Shown here: one piece after another, positions 49,403 to 60,394 of the stretch | Position numbering within the stretch: position 1 is the first letter of the stretch | Layout: each line of letters opens with the position of its first letter | Notes under the pieces: model-generated | Seen by the model: the letters and a program-made list of their open reading frames with translations, nothing else | What the model was told of the DNA's origin: nothing | Databases searched by the model: none | DNA from: Blastococcus haudaquaticus | GTDB taxonomy: Bacteria; Actinomycetota; Actinomycetes; Mycobacteriales; Geodermatophilaceae | Assembly (NCBI RefSeq): GCF_900230285.1 | Contig: NZ_OCNK01000001.1 | Location: 186,001-250,000, forward strand | Direction: 5' to 3' | Length of the DNA: 64,000 nt | Translations under genes and position numbers: made by a program

Positions 49403-49882
49403 TCAGCCGGTGGTGTGCACGACGAGCACGTCGACCTGCGAGCGGCGGGTCGCGTCCGCCGGGACCGAGCCCAGCAGCCTGCCCTTGATCCCGGCCAGCC
49501 CCCGGTTGCCGACGACGAGCAGGTCGGCGTCCTCCCGGCGGACCACGTCGAGCAGCGCTTCCACGGGCGACCCCTCGACGGCCACCGTCCGCACCTTCCG
49601 GGCACCCGCGGCGCCCGCCCGCTCGGCCGCCGTCCGCACCGTGTCCTCGGCGGGGTGCGAGCCGACGACCTGGTAGGCGTCCTCACCGAGGGCGTCCTGG
49701 GCCCGGGCGAACTCGCGGTCGTCGTCCACCGACGGCAGGTAGGCGCACGCGATGACCAGCGTGGCGTCCGACGCGCCGGCGACGGCGCCCGCCCGCGCGA
49801 CGGCGCGGAGGGAGGACTCCGAACCGTCGGTCCCGACGACGACCGTCCGGTAGGCGCTCGAGGTGTCGCTCACGGCGCGCAC
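49403..49882 (-). CDS. Universal stress protein (UspA family, ATP-binding type)
   Basis: A 159-residue single-domain Usp with the N-terminal VVGTDGSESSLRAV and the ATP motif G-x2-G-x9-G-S visible in GNRGLAGIKGRLLGS. Known relatives bind ATP, and some bind cAMP. Its position just upstream of an adenylate cyclase, with 15 bp between them, makes a cAMP or stress-signalling link plausible but unproven. Confidence 0.92.
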   Translation of the reverse strand: MRAVSDTSSAYRTVVVGTDGSESSLRAVARAGAVAGASDATLVIACAYLPSVDDDREFARAQDALGEDAYQVVGSHPAEDTVRTAAERAGAAGARKVRTVAVEGSPVEALLDVVRREDADLLVVGNRGLAGIKGRLLGSVPADATRRSQVDVLVVHTTG

Positions 49883-50035
49883 TCTATGTGACCCCTGTGC
49901 CAGGGGTCATCCCGAGATCAACCTGGGGTTCGCCGTCCGCGGACAGGACGCGCCCACCGTCGTAAAGGGCTCCCTCGCGCACCCCCTGGTGCGCTTGGAT
50001 GGGGACGACCCGCAGGCCCACGACGAGGAGACATC

Positions 50036-50997
<962 letters not shown>

Positions 50998-51001
<4 letters not shown>

Positions 51002-51753
51002 TCCGCCTGGTGCGCGCCGAGTGGACCAAGCTGTTCACCACCAAGGTGTGGCTCGGGCTCCTGCTCGGCGCCTGCGTGATGGTGATCGGCTTCTCGGTCC
51101 TGTTCACCTCGTTCGCGGGCAACGCCGAGAGCGGCATCCCCGCGGTCGGCACGCCGCTCTACGAGAAGCTGGCCCTGGCGACCGGCGCCAACGCCAACAT
51201 CCTCTTCCTCATCCTGGGCATCATCGGGATGACGCAGGAGTACCGGCACCGCACGGCCACGCCCACGTTCCTGACCACTCCCCGCCGCGGTCAGGTGGTG
51301 GTGGCGAAGCTGCTGGCGTACGCGCTGGTCTCCGTCGTGTTCGCATTGATCGTCGTCGCGGTCAACTACGTCACCGTGGTCATCCACGCCGGCGCCCGCG
51401 GAGCCGCCCCGTCGCTGAACGGGGACAACCTCGAGGTCCTGCTCAGCTCCGCGCTCGCGCTGGTCATCTACGCCGTCATCGGCGTCGGTCTCGGAGCGCT
51501 GCTGAAGAACCAGGTCGGGGCGATCGTCGGAGGGCTGGTCTACCTGTTCGTCGTCGAGCCGGTGATCCGCTCGATCCCCGCGACGTCGGGGGCCTACAAG
51601 TGGATGCCGGGCGGCGGCCTCGAGGCGCTGACGGCGACCTTCGAGGGGCCGGAGCTGCTCGGGGCCTGGCAGGGCGCGCTCCTGCTGCTCGGCTACGGCC
51701 TGCTGGCCGCGCTCCTGGGCACGCTGCTGGCGGTGCGCCGCGACGTCGTCTGA
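50998..51753 (+). CDS. ABC-2 type transporter permease
   Basis: A 251-residue membrane partner of the preceding ATPase, with six predicted helices. It has the N-terminal RLVRAEWTKLFTTKVWLGLLLG and the characteristic cytosolic MTQEYRHRTATPTFLTTPRR segment between helices two and three. Exporters of this type move peptides, antibiotics or lipids. The substrate here cannot be told. Translation is coupled to the ATPase through ATGA. Confidence 0.9.
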
Positions 51754-51769
51754 TGGAGGACGATCAGGT

Positions 51770-52576
51770 GTGACCACACGCATGACGGTCCAGCGACTGG
51801 GCCGGCTGATCGCCGACGGCGACACCGGCGCCGTCCGGACCGCGGTCGAGTCCTCTCCGCGGCTGCTCGACCGCACCGTCGAACGGGACGGGCAGGGCGG
51901 CTGGACTCCGCTGCACCTCGCCGTCGCCGAGGGCAGGACCGACGTCGTCCGGGTCCTCGTCGGTGCGGGCGCCGACGTGGGCGCCCGCACCGAGCACCAC
52001 CGCACCCCGCTGCACGTGGCGCTCGAGCACTGCCCCGACCTGGTGCCGGTGCTGCTCGAGCTGGGCGCCGGGCTCGACGCCCCGAGCGCCGCCTACCTGG
52101 GGCGCCGGGACGAGCTGGCCGCCCGGCTCGACGACGGCGCACCGCTCCGCGATCCCGGGTCGGGCGTGGACCTGCTCTCCTGGGCCGCGATGGGCGGTGC
52201 ACGCAGCACGGCCCAGCTGTTGCTCGAGCGCGGAGCGGACGCCGACAGCGGCGCCCTCCACGCGGCCGCATCGGCCGGGCGGCTGGAACTCGTCCGCCTG
52301 CTGCTCGACGCGGGCGCCGATGCCGACCGCCGGGACCCCGACACCGGCCGGGCGCCGCTGCACGCCGCCGTCGCGGCGGGGGCGGACGACGCGCCCGGGA
52401 TCGTGCGGGTGCTCCTGGAGGCCGGTGCTGACGTCGACGCCACGACCAGCGACGGCGCCAGCGCGCTGGACATCAGCCGGGTGGCCGCGGCCCGGCACCG
52501 GCGAGGGGACGCCGGCCGGGCGACGGCCAACGACGCCCTCGTCGATCTGCTCGTCGCGCACGGTGCCGGCGACTAG
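51770..52576 (+). CDS. Ankyrin-repeat protein
   Basis: A 268-residue protein built of about six ankyrin repeats ([28 protein letters not shown], in two parts: [11 protein letters not shown] and [50 protein letters not shown]). It has no signal peptide or membrane segment, so it is a cytosolic protein-binding scaffold. The GTG follows GGAGGA. It lies 16 bp after the permease gene and may be cotranscribed. Partner unknown. Confidence 0.88.
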   Translation: MTTRMTVQRLGRLIADGDTGAVRTAVESSPRLLDRTVERDGQGGWTPLHLAVAEGRTDVVRVLVGAGADVGARTEHHRTPLHVALEHCPDLVPVLLELGAGLDAPSAAYLGRRDELAARLDDGAPLRDPGSGVDLLSWAAMGGARSTAQLLLERGADADSGALHAAASAGRLELVRLLLDAGADADRRDPDTGRAPLHAAVAAGADDAPGIVRVLLEAGADVDATTSDGASALDISRVAAARHRRGDAGRATANDALVDLLVAHGAGD

Positions 52577-52610
52577 CACGTCATGCCCGGTCGGCACTGC
52601 ACACCCGGCG

Positions 52611-52616
52611 TAGACT
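52611..52616 (+). promoter_or_regulatory. Candidate kgd promoter -10 box
   Basis: TAGACT fits the -10 consensus and would leave an untranslated leader of about 120 nt before the kgd GTG. No riboswitch-like fold was recognised in the leader. Confidence 0.35.
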
Positions 52617-52746
52617 CGACACCCGGTCCAGCCGTGCCCTCAGGTTCCGCAGTCCCGGCCTGCGGCCACGCCGCAGCCGAGACGACGACAGCACCAGACG
52701 GCAGCATCCCGACAGCCGCCCACAGACGAAGAAGGCACTCGACCCC

Positions 52747-55700
52747 GTGGCAAGCGTGAGCTCATCCCGGTCCTCCTCCGCATCCGCCTCCCCGGTGAAC
52801 GGATTCGGCACCAACGAGTGGCTGGTCGAGGAGATGTACCAGCAGTACCTCGCCGACCCGGCCAGCGTGGACCAGGCCTGGCACGAGTTCTTCGCCGACT
52901 ACCGGCCGGGCAGCCCCGTCGGCGGCGGCGAGCAGACCGCGCCGTCCAACGGCGCTGCGGCCGCCGCTCCGGCGCCCGCGCCGAAGCCCGCGGCCCCGGC
53001 TCCCGCTCCCGCGAAGCCCGCCGCCCCGGCCCAGGCCCCGGAGGCGAAGGCTCCTGCCCCGAAGCCCGCCGACCCGGCGCCTGCAGCCAAGCCCGCGGAC
53101 AAGCCCGCGGACAAGCCGGCCGCCAAGACCCCGGTCGCCGCCGGTTCGCAGTCGCCCCTGCGCGGCGCGGCCGCCGCCGTCGTCAAGAACATGAACCTGT
53201 CGCTGACGGTGCCGACGGCGACCAGCGTCCGTGCGGTGCCGGCGAAGCTGCTGGCCGACAACCGGATCGTCATCAACAACCACCTGGCGCGCTCCCGCGG
53301 CGGGAAGATCTCGTTCACGCACCTCATCGGCTACGCGCTGGTCCGGGCGCTCGACGACTTCCCGAACATGAACAGCGCCTACGCCGAGGTCGACGGCAAG
53401 CCGGTGCTGGTCCAGCCCGAGCACGTCAACTTCGGCCTGGCGATCGACCTCCCGAAGCCCGACGGGTCGCGGTCGCTCGTCGTCGCCTCCATCAAGGGCG
53501 CCGAGGAGATGGACTTCGCCGGCTTCTGGGCCGCCTACGAGGACATCATCCGTCGCGCCCGCGCCAACAAGCTGACGATGGAGGACTTCACCGGCACCAC
53601 GATCAGCCTGACGAACCCGGGCACGATCGGGACGAACCACTCGGTGCCGCGGCTCACCGCCGGCCAGGGCGCGATCATCGGCGTGGGCGCGATGGAGTAC
53701 CCCGCCGAGTTCCAGGGGATGAACCCCGACGCGCTGACCGAGATGGCCGTCTCGAAGATCATCACGCTGACCTCGACGTACGACCACCGGATCATCCAGG
53801 GCGCCGAGTCCGGCGACTTCCTCCGTCGCCTGCACGCCCTGCTGCTGGGCGAGGACGGCTTCTACGACAAGGTCTTCCGGTCCCTGCGCATCCCCTACGA
53901 GCCGGTGCGCTGGATGCCGGACGTGCGGATCACGCGCGAGGGGCAGATCGACAAGGAAGCCCGGGTCATCGAGGTCATCGAGTCCTACCGGCGCAACGGC
54001 CACCTCATGGCCGACACCGACCCGCTCGAGTTCAAGGTCCGCACCCACCCCGACCTGGACATCCTCCAGCACGGGCTCACGCTGTGGGACCTCGACCGCA
54101 AGTTCCCGGTCGGCGGCTTCGCGGGCGAGCGGTTGATGGCCCTGCGCGACATCCTCGGCGTGCTGCGCAACTCCTACTGCCGCACCGTCGGCGTGGAGTA
54201 CATGCACATCACCGACCCCGAGGAGCGCGAGTGGCTCCAGAAGCGGGTCGAGGTCAAGCACGAGCAGCCCGACCGCGAGAAGCAGAAGCACGTCCTCGGC
54301 CGGCTCAACGCCGCCGAGGCGTTCGAGACGTTCCTGCAGACGAAGTACGTCGGGCAGAAGCGGTTCAGCCTCGAGGGCGGCGAGTCGCTCATCCCGGTCC
54401 TGGACGAGGTGCTCCTCGCGGGGACCGACCACGGCCTCGACGAAGTTGCCATCGGCATGCCGCACCGTGGCCGGCTCAACGTCCTGGCCAACGTGCTCGG
54501 CAAGAGCTACGCCAAGATCTTCGGTGAGTTCGAGGGCAACATCGACCCCGGCACCGTGCAGGGCTCCGGCGACGTGAAGTACCACCTGGGCGCCACCGGC
54601 AGGTTCCGCAACCCGTTCAAGCCCGAGGCCGAGATCGCCGTCTCGCTGGCCAGCAACCCGAGCCACCTGGAGACGGTCAACCCCGTCCTCGAGGGCATCG
54701 TCCGCGCCAAGCAGGACATGATCGACAAGGGCGAGCAGGGCTTCACGGTGCTGCCGGTGCTGCTGCACGGCGACTCGTCGTTCGCCGGCCAGGGCGTGGT
54801 CCAGGAGACGCTGAACCTCTCGCAGCTGCGCGGCTACCGCACCGGCGGCACCGTGCACGTCGTCGTCAACAACCAGGTCGGCTTCACCACCAGCCCCACG
54901 GCGGCCCGGTCGAGCCTCTACTCGACCGACGTCGCGCGGATGGTCAACGCGCCGGTCTTCCACGTGAACGGCGACGACCCGGAGGCCTGCGTCCGGGTGG
55001 CGCGGCTGGCGGTCGAGTACCGGCAGGAGTTCCGCAAGGACGTCGTCATCGACCTCGTCTGCTACCGCCGCCGCGGCCACAACGAGGGCGACGACCCGTC
55101 GATGACGCAGCCGCTGATGTACGACATCATCGACCGCAAGCGCTCGGTCCGGAAGCTGTACACCGAGGCGCTGGTCGGCCGCGGCGACATCACGCTCCAG
55201 GAGGCCGAGGAGGCTCTCAAGGACTACCGCGGGCAGCTCGAGCGCGCGTTCGCCGAGACCCACGACGCCCAGGAGACCTCCAAGCCCGAGCCGGTGATGG
55301 ACCCGCGGACGCCGCAGGAGTCGCAGGTCGACACGGCGATCACGCCGGAGGTCCTCAAGACCATCGGTGACGCCCACGTCTCCTTCCCGCCGGACTTCAC
55401 GCCGCACCCCAAGCTCCAGAAGATGCTGGAGAAGCGGGCCGCGATGGCCAGCGAGGGCGGCATCGACTGGGCGATGGGTGAGCTGCTGGCCTTCGGCTCG
55501 CTGCTCATGCAGGGCGTCCCGGTCCGGCTCGCCGGCCAGGACTCCCGCCGCGGCACGTTCGTGCAGCGCCACTCGGTGCTCATCGACCGGGAGAACGCCG
55601 CCGAGTACACGCCGCTGCTGAACCTCACCGAGGACCAGGCGAAGTTCTTCGTCTACGACTCGCTGCTCAGCGAGTACGCGGCGCTGGGCTTCGAGTACGG

Positions 55701-56502
55701 CTACTCGGTGGCCAACCCGAAGGCGCTGGTGCTGTGGGAGGCGCAGTTCGGCGACTTCGTCGACGGCGCCCAGATGGTCATCGACGAGTTCATCAGCTCC
55801 GGCGAGGCCAAGTGGGGCCAGCGCTCCGGCGTCGTCATGCTGCTGCCGCACGGCCTGGAGGGCCAGGGCCCTGACCACTCCAGCGGCCGGATCGAGCGGT
55901 TCCTGCAGCTGTCGGCGGAGAACAACATGACCGTCGCCAACTGCTCCACCCCCAGCAACTACTTCCACCTGCTCCGCCGCCAGGCGCTGTCGGACGTGCA
56001 CCGCCCCCTGGTGGTCTTCACGCCCAAGTCGCTGCTGCGGGCCAAGGCGGCGGTCAGCCCGGTGGAGGACTTCACCGAGCAGAACTTCCGCCCGGTGCTG
56101 CCCGACACCGGCGTGGGTGGCGAGCCGCTCGACGGGTCCGCCGTGCGCCGGGTCCTGCTGTGCAGCGGCAAGGTCGCCTACGACCTGATGGCGCAGCGGG
56201 AGTCCGAGGGCACCGCCGACACCGCGGTCGTGCGCGTCGAGCAGCTCTACCCGCTGCCCGCCGAGCAGATCCGGGCGCAGCTGGAGCGCTACCCGAACGC
56301 GAACGACGTGGTGTGGGTGCAGGAGGAGCCGGCCAACATGGGCGCCTGGCAGTTCATGGCGGTCAACCTCCCCGAGCACCTGCCGGAGGGCCGGACCTTC
56401 CGCCGGGTCAGCCGTCGCGCGTCGGCCAGCCCCGCGGTCGGCTCTGCCAAGGTCCACGACGTCGAGCAGCGCCAGCTCGTCGCCGAGGCCTTCGCGGACT
56501 GA
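52747..56502 (+). CDS. kgd: 2-oxoglutarate decarboxylase / E1-E2 oxoglutarate dehydrogenase (Kgd/OdhA type)
   Basis: TCA-cycle enzyme carrying a succinyltransferase (E2) domain in front of a thiamine-dependent E1. It has 1251 residues: the N-terminal [19 protein letters not shown] segment; an Ala/Pro/Lys linker (~70-135); and the E2 core ending in the catalytic [11 protein letters not shown] near residue 345. The E1 follows, with the thiamine/Mg region [14 protein letters not shown] and [12 protein letters not shown]. There is no lipoyl domain, as in other actinobacterial Kgd, so it borrows one from a separate E2. The start is a GTG. Confidence 0.97.
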   Translation: MASVSSSRSSSASASPVNGFGTNEWLVEEMYQQYLADPASVDQAWHEFFADYRPGSPVGGGEQTAPSNGAAAAAPAPAPKPAAPAPAPAKPAAPAQAPEAKAPAPKPADPAPAAKPADKPADKPAAKTPVAAGSQSPLRGAAAAVVKNMNLSLTVPTATSVRAVPAKLLADNRIVINNHLARSRGGKISFTHLIGYALVRALDDFPNMNSAYAEVDGKPVLVQPEHVNFGLAIDLPKPDGSRSLVVASIKGAEEMDFAGFWAAYEDIIRRARANKLTMEDFTGTTISLTNPGTIGTNHSVPRLTAGQGAIIGVGAMEYPAEFQGMNPDALTEMAVSKIITLTSTYDHRIIQGAESGDFLRRLHALLLGEDGFYDKVFRSLRIPYEPVRWMPDVRITREGQIDKEARVIEVIESYRRNGHLMADTDPLEFKVRTHPDLDILQHGLTLWDLDRKFPVGGFAGERLMALRDILGVLRNSYCRTVGVEYMHITDPEEREWLQKRVEVKHEQPDREKQKHVLGRLNAAEAFETFLQTKYVGQKRFSLEGGESLIPVLDEVLLAGTDHGLDEVAIGMPHRGRLNVLANVLGKSYAKIFGEFEGNIDPGTVQGSGDVKYHLGATGRFRNPFKPEAEIAVSLASNPSHLETVNPVLEGIVRAKQDMIDKGEQGFTVLPVLLHGDSSFAGQGVVQETLNLSQLRGYRTGGTVHVVVNNQVGFTTSPTAARSSLYSTDVARMVNAPVFHVNGDDPEACVRVARLAVEYRQEFRKDVVIDLVCYRRRGHNEGDDPSMTQPLMYDIIDRKRSVRKLYTEALVGRGDITLQEAEEALKDYRGQLERAFAETHDAQETSKPEPVMDPRTPQESQVDTAITPEVLKTIGDAHVSFPPDFTPHPKLQKMLEKRAAMASEGGIDWAMGELLAFGSLLMQGVPVRLAGQDSRRGTFVQRHSVLIDRENAAEYTPLLNLTEDQAKFFVYDSLLSEYAALGFEYGYSVANPKALVLWEAQFGDFVDGAQMVIDEFISSGEAKWGQRSGVVMLLPHGLEGQGPDHSSGRIERFLQLSAENNMTVANCSTPSNYFHLLRRQALSDVHRPLVVFTPKSLLRAKAAVSPVEDFTEQNFRPVLPDTGVGGEPLDGSAVRRVLLCSGKVAYDLMAQRESEGTADTAVVRVEQLYPLPAEQIRAQLERYPNANDVVWVQEEPANMGAWQFMAVNLPEHLPEGRTFRRVSRRASASPAVGSAKVHDVEQRQLVAEAFAD

Positions 56503-56508
56503 GGGTCG

Positions 56509-56688
56509 ATGTACTTCACCGACCGAGGTCTGGAGGAGCTCACCGACCGGCGGGGCGAGGAGCAGGTCAGCCTCGCCTGGCTGGCCGGTCAGATGCAGGC
56601 GTTCGTCGACCAGAACCCGGAGTTCGAGGTGCCCGTCGAGCGGCTGGCCACCTGGCTGGCCCGCGGCGGCACGGACGACGACGAATGA
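56509..56688 (+). CDS. DUF6104 small protein
   Basis: A 59-residue acidic protein beginning MYFTDRGLEEL and ending in GGTDDDE, with VPVERLATWLAR near its C-terminus. It matches the small conserved actinobacterial protein that follows kgd/sucA in Streptomyces. The ATG lies six bases after the kgd stop, so it is cotranscribed and possibly a partner of the oxoglutarate enzyme (inference). Its TGA is also the first base triplet of the dispersed hairpin repeat. Confidence 0.85.
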   Translation: MYFTDRGLEELTDRRGEEQVSLAWLAGQMQAFVDQNPEFEVPVERLATWLARGGTDDDE

Positions 56689-56736
56689 CCCTGCGATCCT
56701 CCGGACCGCACCGCCGCCAGGTGCCGTTCCCCCGCT
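56686..56736 (+). repeat. Dispersed hairpin repeat, copy B
   Basis: About 50 bp starting at the DUF6104 stop, nearly identical to 27071-27119. The hairpin arms TGCGATCC and GGACCGCA have one mismatch and the loop is one base shorter. It may terminate the kgd transcript. Confidence 0.6.
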
Positions 56737-56854
56737 GAACTGAGCCGTGCCGCGGATCGCAGTGAGGACCCTCCGGGCCCGTCACTGCCATCCGCCGCGC
56801 GAGGGGCCGGTGCGCCTACCGAACGTTGCTCCCCTGAGGCGTCACCCTGAGCGC

Positions 56855-57568
56855 GTGCTCGGTCACTCCCACGCCCTGTCGGGGCTCGCCGTCGGCGCCG
56901 CGACGCTGCCCTGGGCGCCGGTGCACGGCACCGTCGCGCAGGTCGCCTGGATCTCGGCGGCGGGCGGGTTCGCGATGCTGCCCGACCTGGACCAGCAGGG
57001 CTCCACGATCTCGCGGATGTGGGGCCCGGCCACCGACGCGCCCTCGGGGCTGGTGGGCGCGATCGCCCGCGGCCACCGCTGGGGCACGCACGACGCGATC
57101 CTCGGACCCGTCGTCCTGGGCCTCCTCGCCTACCTGGCCGCCGGGGCGTACTGGTCGAGCCTGCTGGTCATGGCGCTCGCGATCGGGCTGGCCCTGCGGG
57201 CGCTGCACTTCGTGATCCCCGGCCGGGCCGAGAACACGGTCATCGGGAACCTGGTCCTGTCGTGGGGCGGGGCGTACCTCCTGCTCGAGCACAGCCCCAG
57301 CCCTGCCTGGCTGCCCTACGCGGTGGCCGTCGGGGTGCTGACTCACATCGCGGGCGACTTCCTCACCAAGGAGGGCGTGCCCGTCCCGCTGTTCTGGCTG
57401 ATCCGCCGCAGCCGCCTGGCACCGATCCACCTACGCACGGGCGCGTTCGTGGAGCAGGCGATCCTGGTGCCGGCGTTCCTGATCGCCATCGCCGTCTTCG
57501 TCTACCTCAACACCTCGGCCGGCACCGCCATCGACCCGCTCGTGGAGCGCATCCTCAGCCTCGGCTGA
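56855..57568 (+). CDS. DUF457/YdjM-type membrane-bound metal-dependent hydrolase
   Basis: A 237-residue inner-membrane protein with four to five helices. The N-terminal LGHSHALSG, the MLPDLDQQGSTISR motif and THIAGDFLTKEGVPV give the His/Asp pattern of the DUF457 (LexA-regulated, YdjM-like) family, thought to be metal-dependent hydrolases of unknown substrate. The GTG at 56855 gives the family start. A longer frame from 56747 runs through the repeat region and is rejected. Confidence 0.85.
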   Translation: MLGHSHALSGLAVGAATLPWAPVHGTVAQVAWISAAGGFAMLPDLDQQGSTISRMWGPATDAPSGLVGAIARGHRWGTHDAILGPVVLGLLAYLAAGAYWSSLLVMALAIGLALRALHFVIPGRAENTVIGNLVLSWGGAYLLLEHSPSPAWLPYAVAVGVLTHIAGDFLTKEGVPVPLFWLIRRSRLAPIHLRTGAFVEQAILVPAFLIAIAVFVYLNTSAGTAIDPLVERILSLG

Positions 57569-57617
57569 GGCGTACCCTTCGTCCCCCGAGGCGACCGACC
57601 GGTACGGTGCCGAACCT

Positions 57618-58958
57618 GTGACCGCCGTCTCCCCCGCCGCGCGCCTCACCCGCGGCACGCACGTGGGCTACGCGCTGGGCTCGATCGGGACGGCGGCGTT
57701 CGGCACCGTGCCCGGACTGCTGCTCCTCTACTACCTGACCGACGTCCTCGGTGTGGCCGCGGGCATCGCGGGTCTCGTGGTGTTCCTGCCGAAGGCCTGG
57801 GACGTCGTGCTGAACCCGTGGATCGGCAGCCGCTCCGACCGCACGGCGAGCCGGTGGGGGCCCCGCCGACCCTGGATGCTGGCCGGCGGGCTCAGCCTGC
57901 CGCCGCTGTTCGTGCTGATCTTCGCGGGACCCGGCGCTCCCCCGCCCCTCGCCGCCGGCTGGGTCGCGGTCACCTTCCTGCTGGCGGCCACCGCGTACGG
58001 GTGCTTCCAGGTGCCCTACGTCGCCCAGCCGGCCGAGATCACCGACGACCCGGGCGAGCGCTCGACGCTGATGTCCTGGCGGGTCGCGGCCCTCGCCCTG
58101 GGCATCCTGCTGGCGGGTGCCGGGGCGCCCGCCGTCGTCGACGCCTTCGGGGACGGGCGCAGCGGCTACCTGGCGATGGCCGTCTTCGTCGCCGCACTGC
58201 TGGCCCTCGGCATGCTCGGCGCCGTCGCCGGCACCCGGCGGGCGCCGACGCTGACCCGGGTGCGCAGCGAGGGCCGGCTGCTGGAGACCCTGCGGCTGGC
58301 CTGGGCGTCACGGGCGTTCCGGGTGCTGCTCGTCGGCTTCGTCGTCCAGGCGCTCGGGATCGGCGTGATGCTCGCCGGGGTCCCCTACTTCTCGCGCCAG
58401 GTGCTCGGCGACGAGGCGGCCGGCACGCTGCTGTTCGGCGCACTGGTCGGACCGGCGATCCTGGTCATGCCGCTGTGGCTGCGGGTCGGCCGCAGGCTCG
58501 GCAAGCGCACCGGTCTGCTCGTGTCCTCGGCGCTGTTCGCGATCGGCGCGGGCCTGCTCGCGCTGGTGCCGGCCGGCGGGACCGGCGTCGCCGTGGCCCT
58601 CGTCGTGCTCGTCGGCACCGGCTACGCGGGCATGCAGATGTTCCCGCTGTCGATGCTCCCCGACGTCATCGCCGCCGACGAGTCGGCGAGCGGCGAACGC
58701 CGCGCGGGGGTCTTCACCGGTGTCTGGACGGCGGCGGAGACCCTCGGCCTGGCCGTCGGCCCGGGCCTCCTCGGCGGCCTGCTCGCCGTCGCCGGGTACG
58801 TGTCGTCCACCGGCGAGGAGGTGGTCGCCCAGTCCGACGCCGCCGTCCTGGCCGTGCGGCTCGGCTTCACCGTCCTGCCCGCGCTGCTCGTCCTCGTCAG
58901 CCTGCCCGTGCTGGCCCGCTACCGGCTCGACCCGCTTTCCCAGGAGACCGCCGCATGA
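57618..58958 (+). CDS. MFS transporter of the GPH (glycoside-pentoside-hexuronide) type
   Basis: A 446-residue permease with twelve predicted helices. The GPH pattern is clear: YALGSIGTAAFGTVPGLLLLYYLTDVLG at the start (helix one), the conserved DVVLNPWIGSRSDRT loop and WGPRRPWMLAG. Such carriers take up sugars or related compounds with a cation. The stop overlaps the next ATG as ATGA, so transporter and decarboxylase are translationally coupled and probably act on related compounds. Confidence 0.9.
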   Translation: MTAVSPAARLTRGTHVGYALGSIGTAAFGTVPGLLLLYYLTDVLGVAAGIAGLVVFLPKAWDVVLNPWIGSRSDRTASRWGPRRPWMLAGGLSLPPLFVLIFAGPGAPPPLAAGWVAVTFLLAATAYGCFQVPYVAQPAEITDDPGERSTLMSWRVAALALGILLAGAGAPAVVDAFGDGRSGYLAMAVFVAALLALGMLGAVAGTRRAPTLTRVRSEGRLLETLRLAWASRAFRVLLVGFVVQALGIGVMLAGVPYFSRQVLGDEAAGTLLFGALVGPAILVMPLWLRVGRRLGKRTGLLVSSALFAIGAGLLALVPAGGTGVAVALVVLVGTGYAGMQMFPLSMLPDVIAADESASGERRAGVFTGVWTAAETLGLAVGPGLLGGLLAVAGYVSSTGEEVVAQSDAAVLAVRLGFTVLPALLVLVSLPVLARYRLDPLSQETAA

Positions 58959-60394
58959 CCCCCGACCAGGTCCTCGCCGAGCTCACCGCGCTCCAGACCG
59001 GGGACGTGCCCACGCACGGCGGCGCCACGATGGCCTACGTCTACGACTCCGGTCGCCCGGAGGTCGAGGACCTCGCCGCCCGGGCACAGGCGGCCTTCCA
59101 GTGGACGAACGCGCTCGACCCGACGGCGTTCCCCAGCGTGGCCAGCATCGAGAACGACCTGGTGGGGGCAGCGATCGGTCTCCTCGGTGGCGACGCGGCG
59201 ACCGTCGGGACGCTGACCAGCGGTGGCACCGAGAGCTGCCTGCTCGCCGTCCTCGCCGCCCGGGAGCGGTGGCGCCGGCGCGGTGGGACGGGCCGCCCGC
59301 GGCTGCTGCTCCCGGTCACCGCGCACGCCGCGTTCCGCAAGGCCGCCCACCTGTTCGACCTGGAGGTCGCCGACGTCCCGGTGGACCCGGACACCTGCCG
59401 GGCCGGGCCGGCAGCCGTCGCGGACCTGCTCGACGACCGGACGGCGCTGGTCGTGGTCAGCGCGCCGTCGTACCCGCACGGGGTGCTCGACCCGGTCGGC
59501 GAGGTGGCCGCGCTGGCCGCCGCGGCCGGCGTCCCCTGCCACGTCGACGCCTGCATCGGGGGCTGGATCCTGCCCTTCCTCGACGACGTCCCCGAGCCGT
59601 TCGACCTCTCCGTCCCGGGGGTCACCTCCCTCTCGGTCGACCTGCACAAGTACGGCTACGCACCCAAGGGCGTCTCCGTGCTGCTGACCGCCGACCCGGA
59701 GCTGCGCCAGGAACACTGGTTCGCCACCGCCGGATGGCCCGGCTATCCCGTCGTCAACCCCACCCTGGCCGGCACCCGCCCGGCCGGGGCCATGGCCGCG
59801 GCCTGGGCGGTTCACCGCTGGCTCGGCACCGACGGCTACCGGGCGCTCGCTCGTCAGGCGCACGAGGCCACCCGTGCACTGGCGACGGGGATCGCGCGCA
59901 TCGACGGGCTCCGCGTGGTGGGCGACCCGGTCACCACGCTGGTCGCGGTGGCGCAGGACGGACCCGAGGGGGTCGACGTGCTGAACCTCGCGGACGAGAT
60001 GACCGCCCGCGGCTGGCTGCTGCAGCCCCAGCCGCCCTTCGCCCAGCCCGGCGGCGACCTGCCCGCCACGCTGCACCTGACGGTCACCGGTGCGACGGCG
60101 GACCGGGTGGACGCGCTCCTGTCCGACCTCGCCGAGGCGGCCCGGACCGCGGCCGCGCTCCCCCGCCCGGTCGCCGACCCCGACCTGGTCGCGGCGGCGG
60201 CGACGATCGACCCGGGGACCCTCACCGTGGCCGAGGTCGACGGGCTGCTCGAGCTCGCCGGGGTCGGCGGCGGCCGGCTGCCCGAGCGCATGGCGCCGGT
60301 GCACGCCCTCGTCGCCGCGCTGCCGCGGCCGGTGGCCGAACGGCTGCTGGCCGGCGTCCTCGACCTGGTCTACCGGCCCGCGCCTAGCGGGTGA
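58955..60394 (+). CDS. PLP-dependent decarboxylase/lyase (group II, SPL/GAD-like)
   Basis: A 479-residue fold-type I PLP enzyme with the cofactor lysine at Lys232 in VDLHKYGYAPKG, the pyridine-ring Asp in CHVDACIGGWILPF and the phosphate loop TSGGTESCLLA. It resembles sphingosine-phosphate lyase and glutamate/tyrosine decarboxylases of this superfamily. The substrate cannot be assigned. It is coupled to the upstream GPH transporter. Its end overlaps the convergent malic-enzyme gene by 11 bp. Confidence 0.88.
   Translation: MTPDQVLAELTALQTGDVPTHGGATMAYVYDSGRPEVEDLAARAQAAFQWTNALDPTAFPSVASIENDLVGAAIGLLGGDAATVGTLTSGGTESCLLAVLAARERWRRRGGTGRPRLLLPVTAHAAFRKAAHLFDLEVADVPVDPDTCRAGPAAVADLLDDRTALVVVSAPSYPHGVLDPVGEVAALAAAAGVPCHVDACIGGWILPFLDDVPEPFDLSVPGVTSLSVDLHKYGYAPKGVSVLLTADPELRQEHWFATAGWPGYPVVNPTLAGTRPAGAMAAAWAVHRWLGTDGYRALARQAHEATRALATGIARIDGLRVVGDPVTTLVAVAQDGPEGVDVLNLADEMTARGWLLQPQPPFAQPGGDLPATLHLTVTGATADRVDALLSDLAEAARTAAALPRPVADPDLVAAAATIDPGTLTVAEVDGLLELAGVGGGRLPERMAPVHALVAALPRPVAERLLAGVLDLVYRPAPSG

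Noticed and set aside
52762-56457. 1231-codon minus-strand frame opposite kgd
   Set aside because: It is a complete antisense shadow of kgd and rich in Arg/Val/Asp/His without motifs.
56747-56854. N-terminal extension of the DUF457 hydrolase
   Set aside because: The extension is basic and Pro-rich, lies next to the dispersed repeat and lacks a ribosome site. The family start LGHSHALSG fits GTG 56855.
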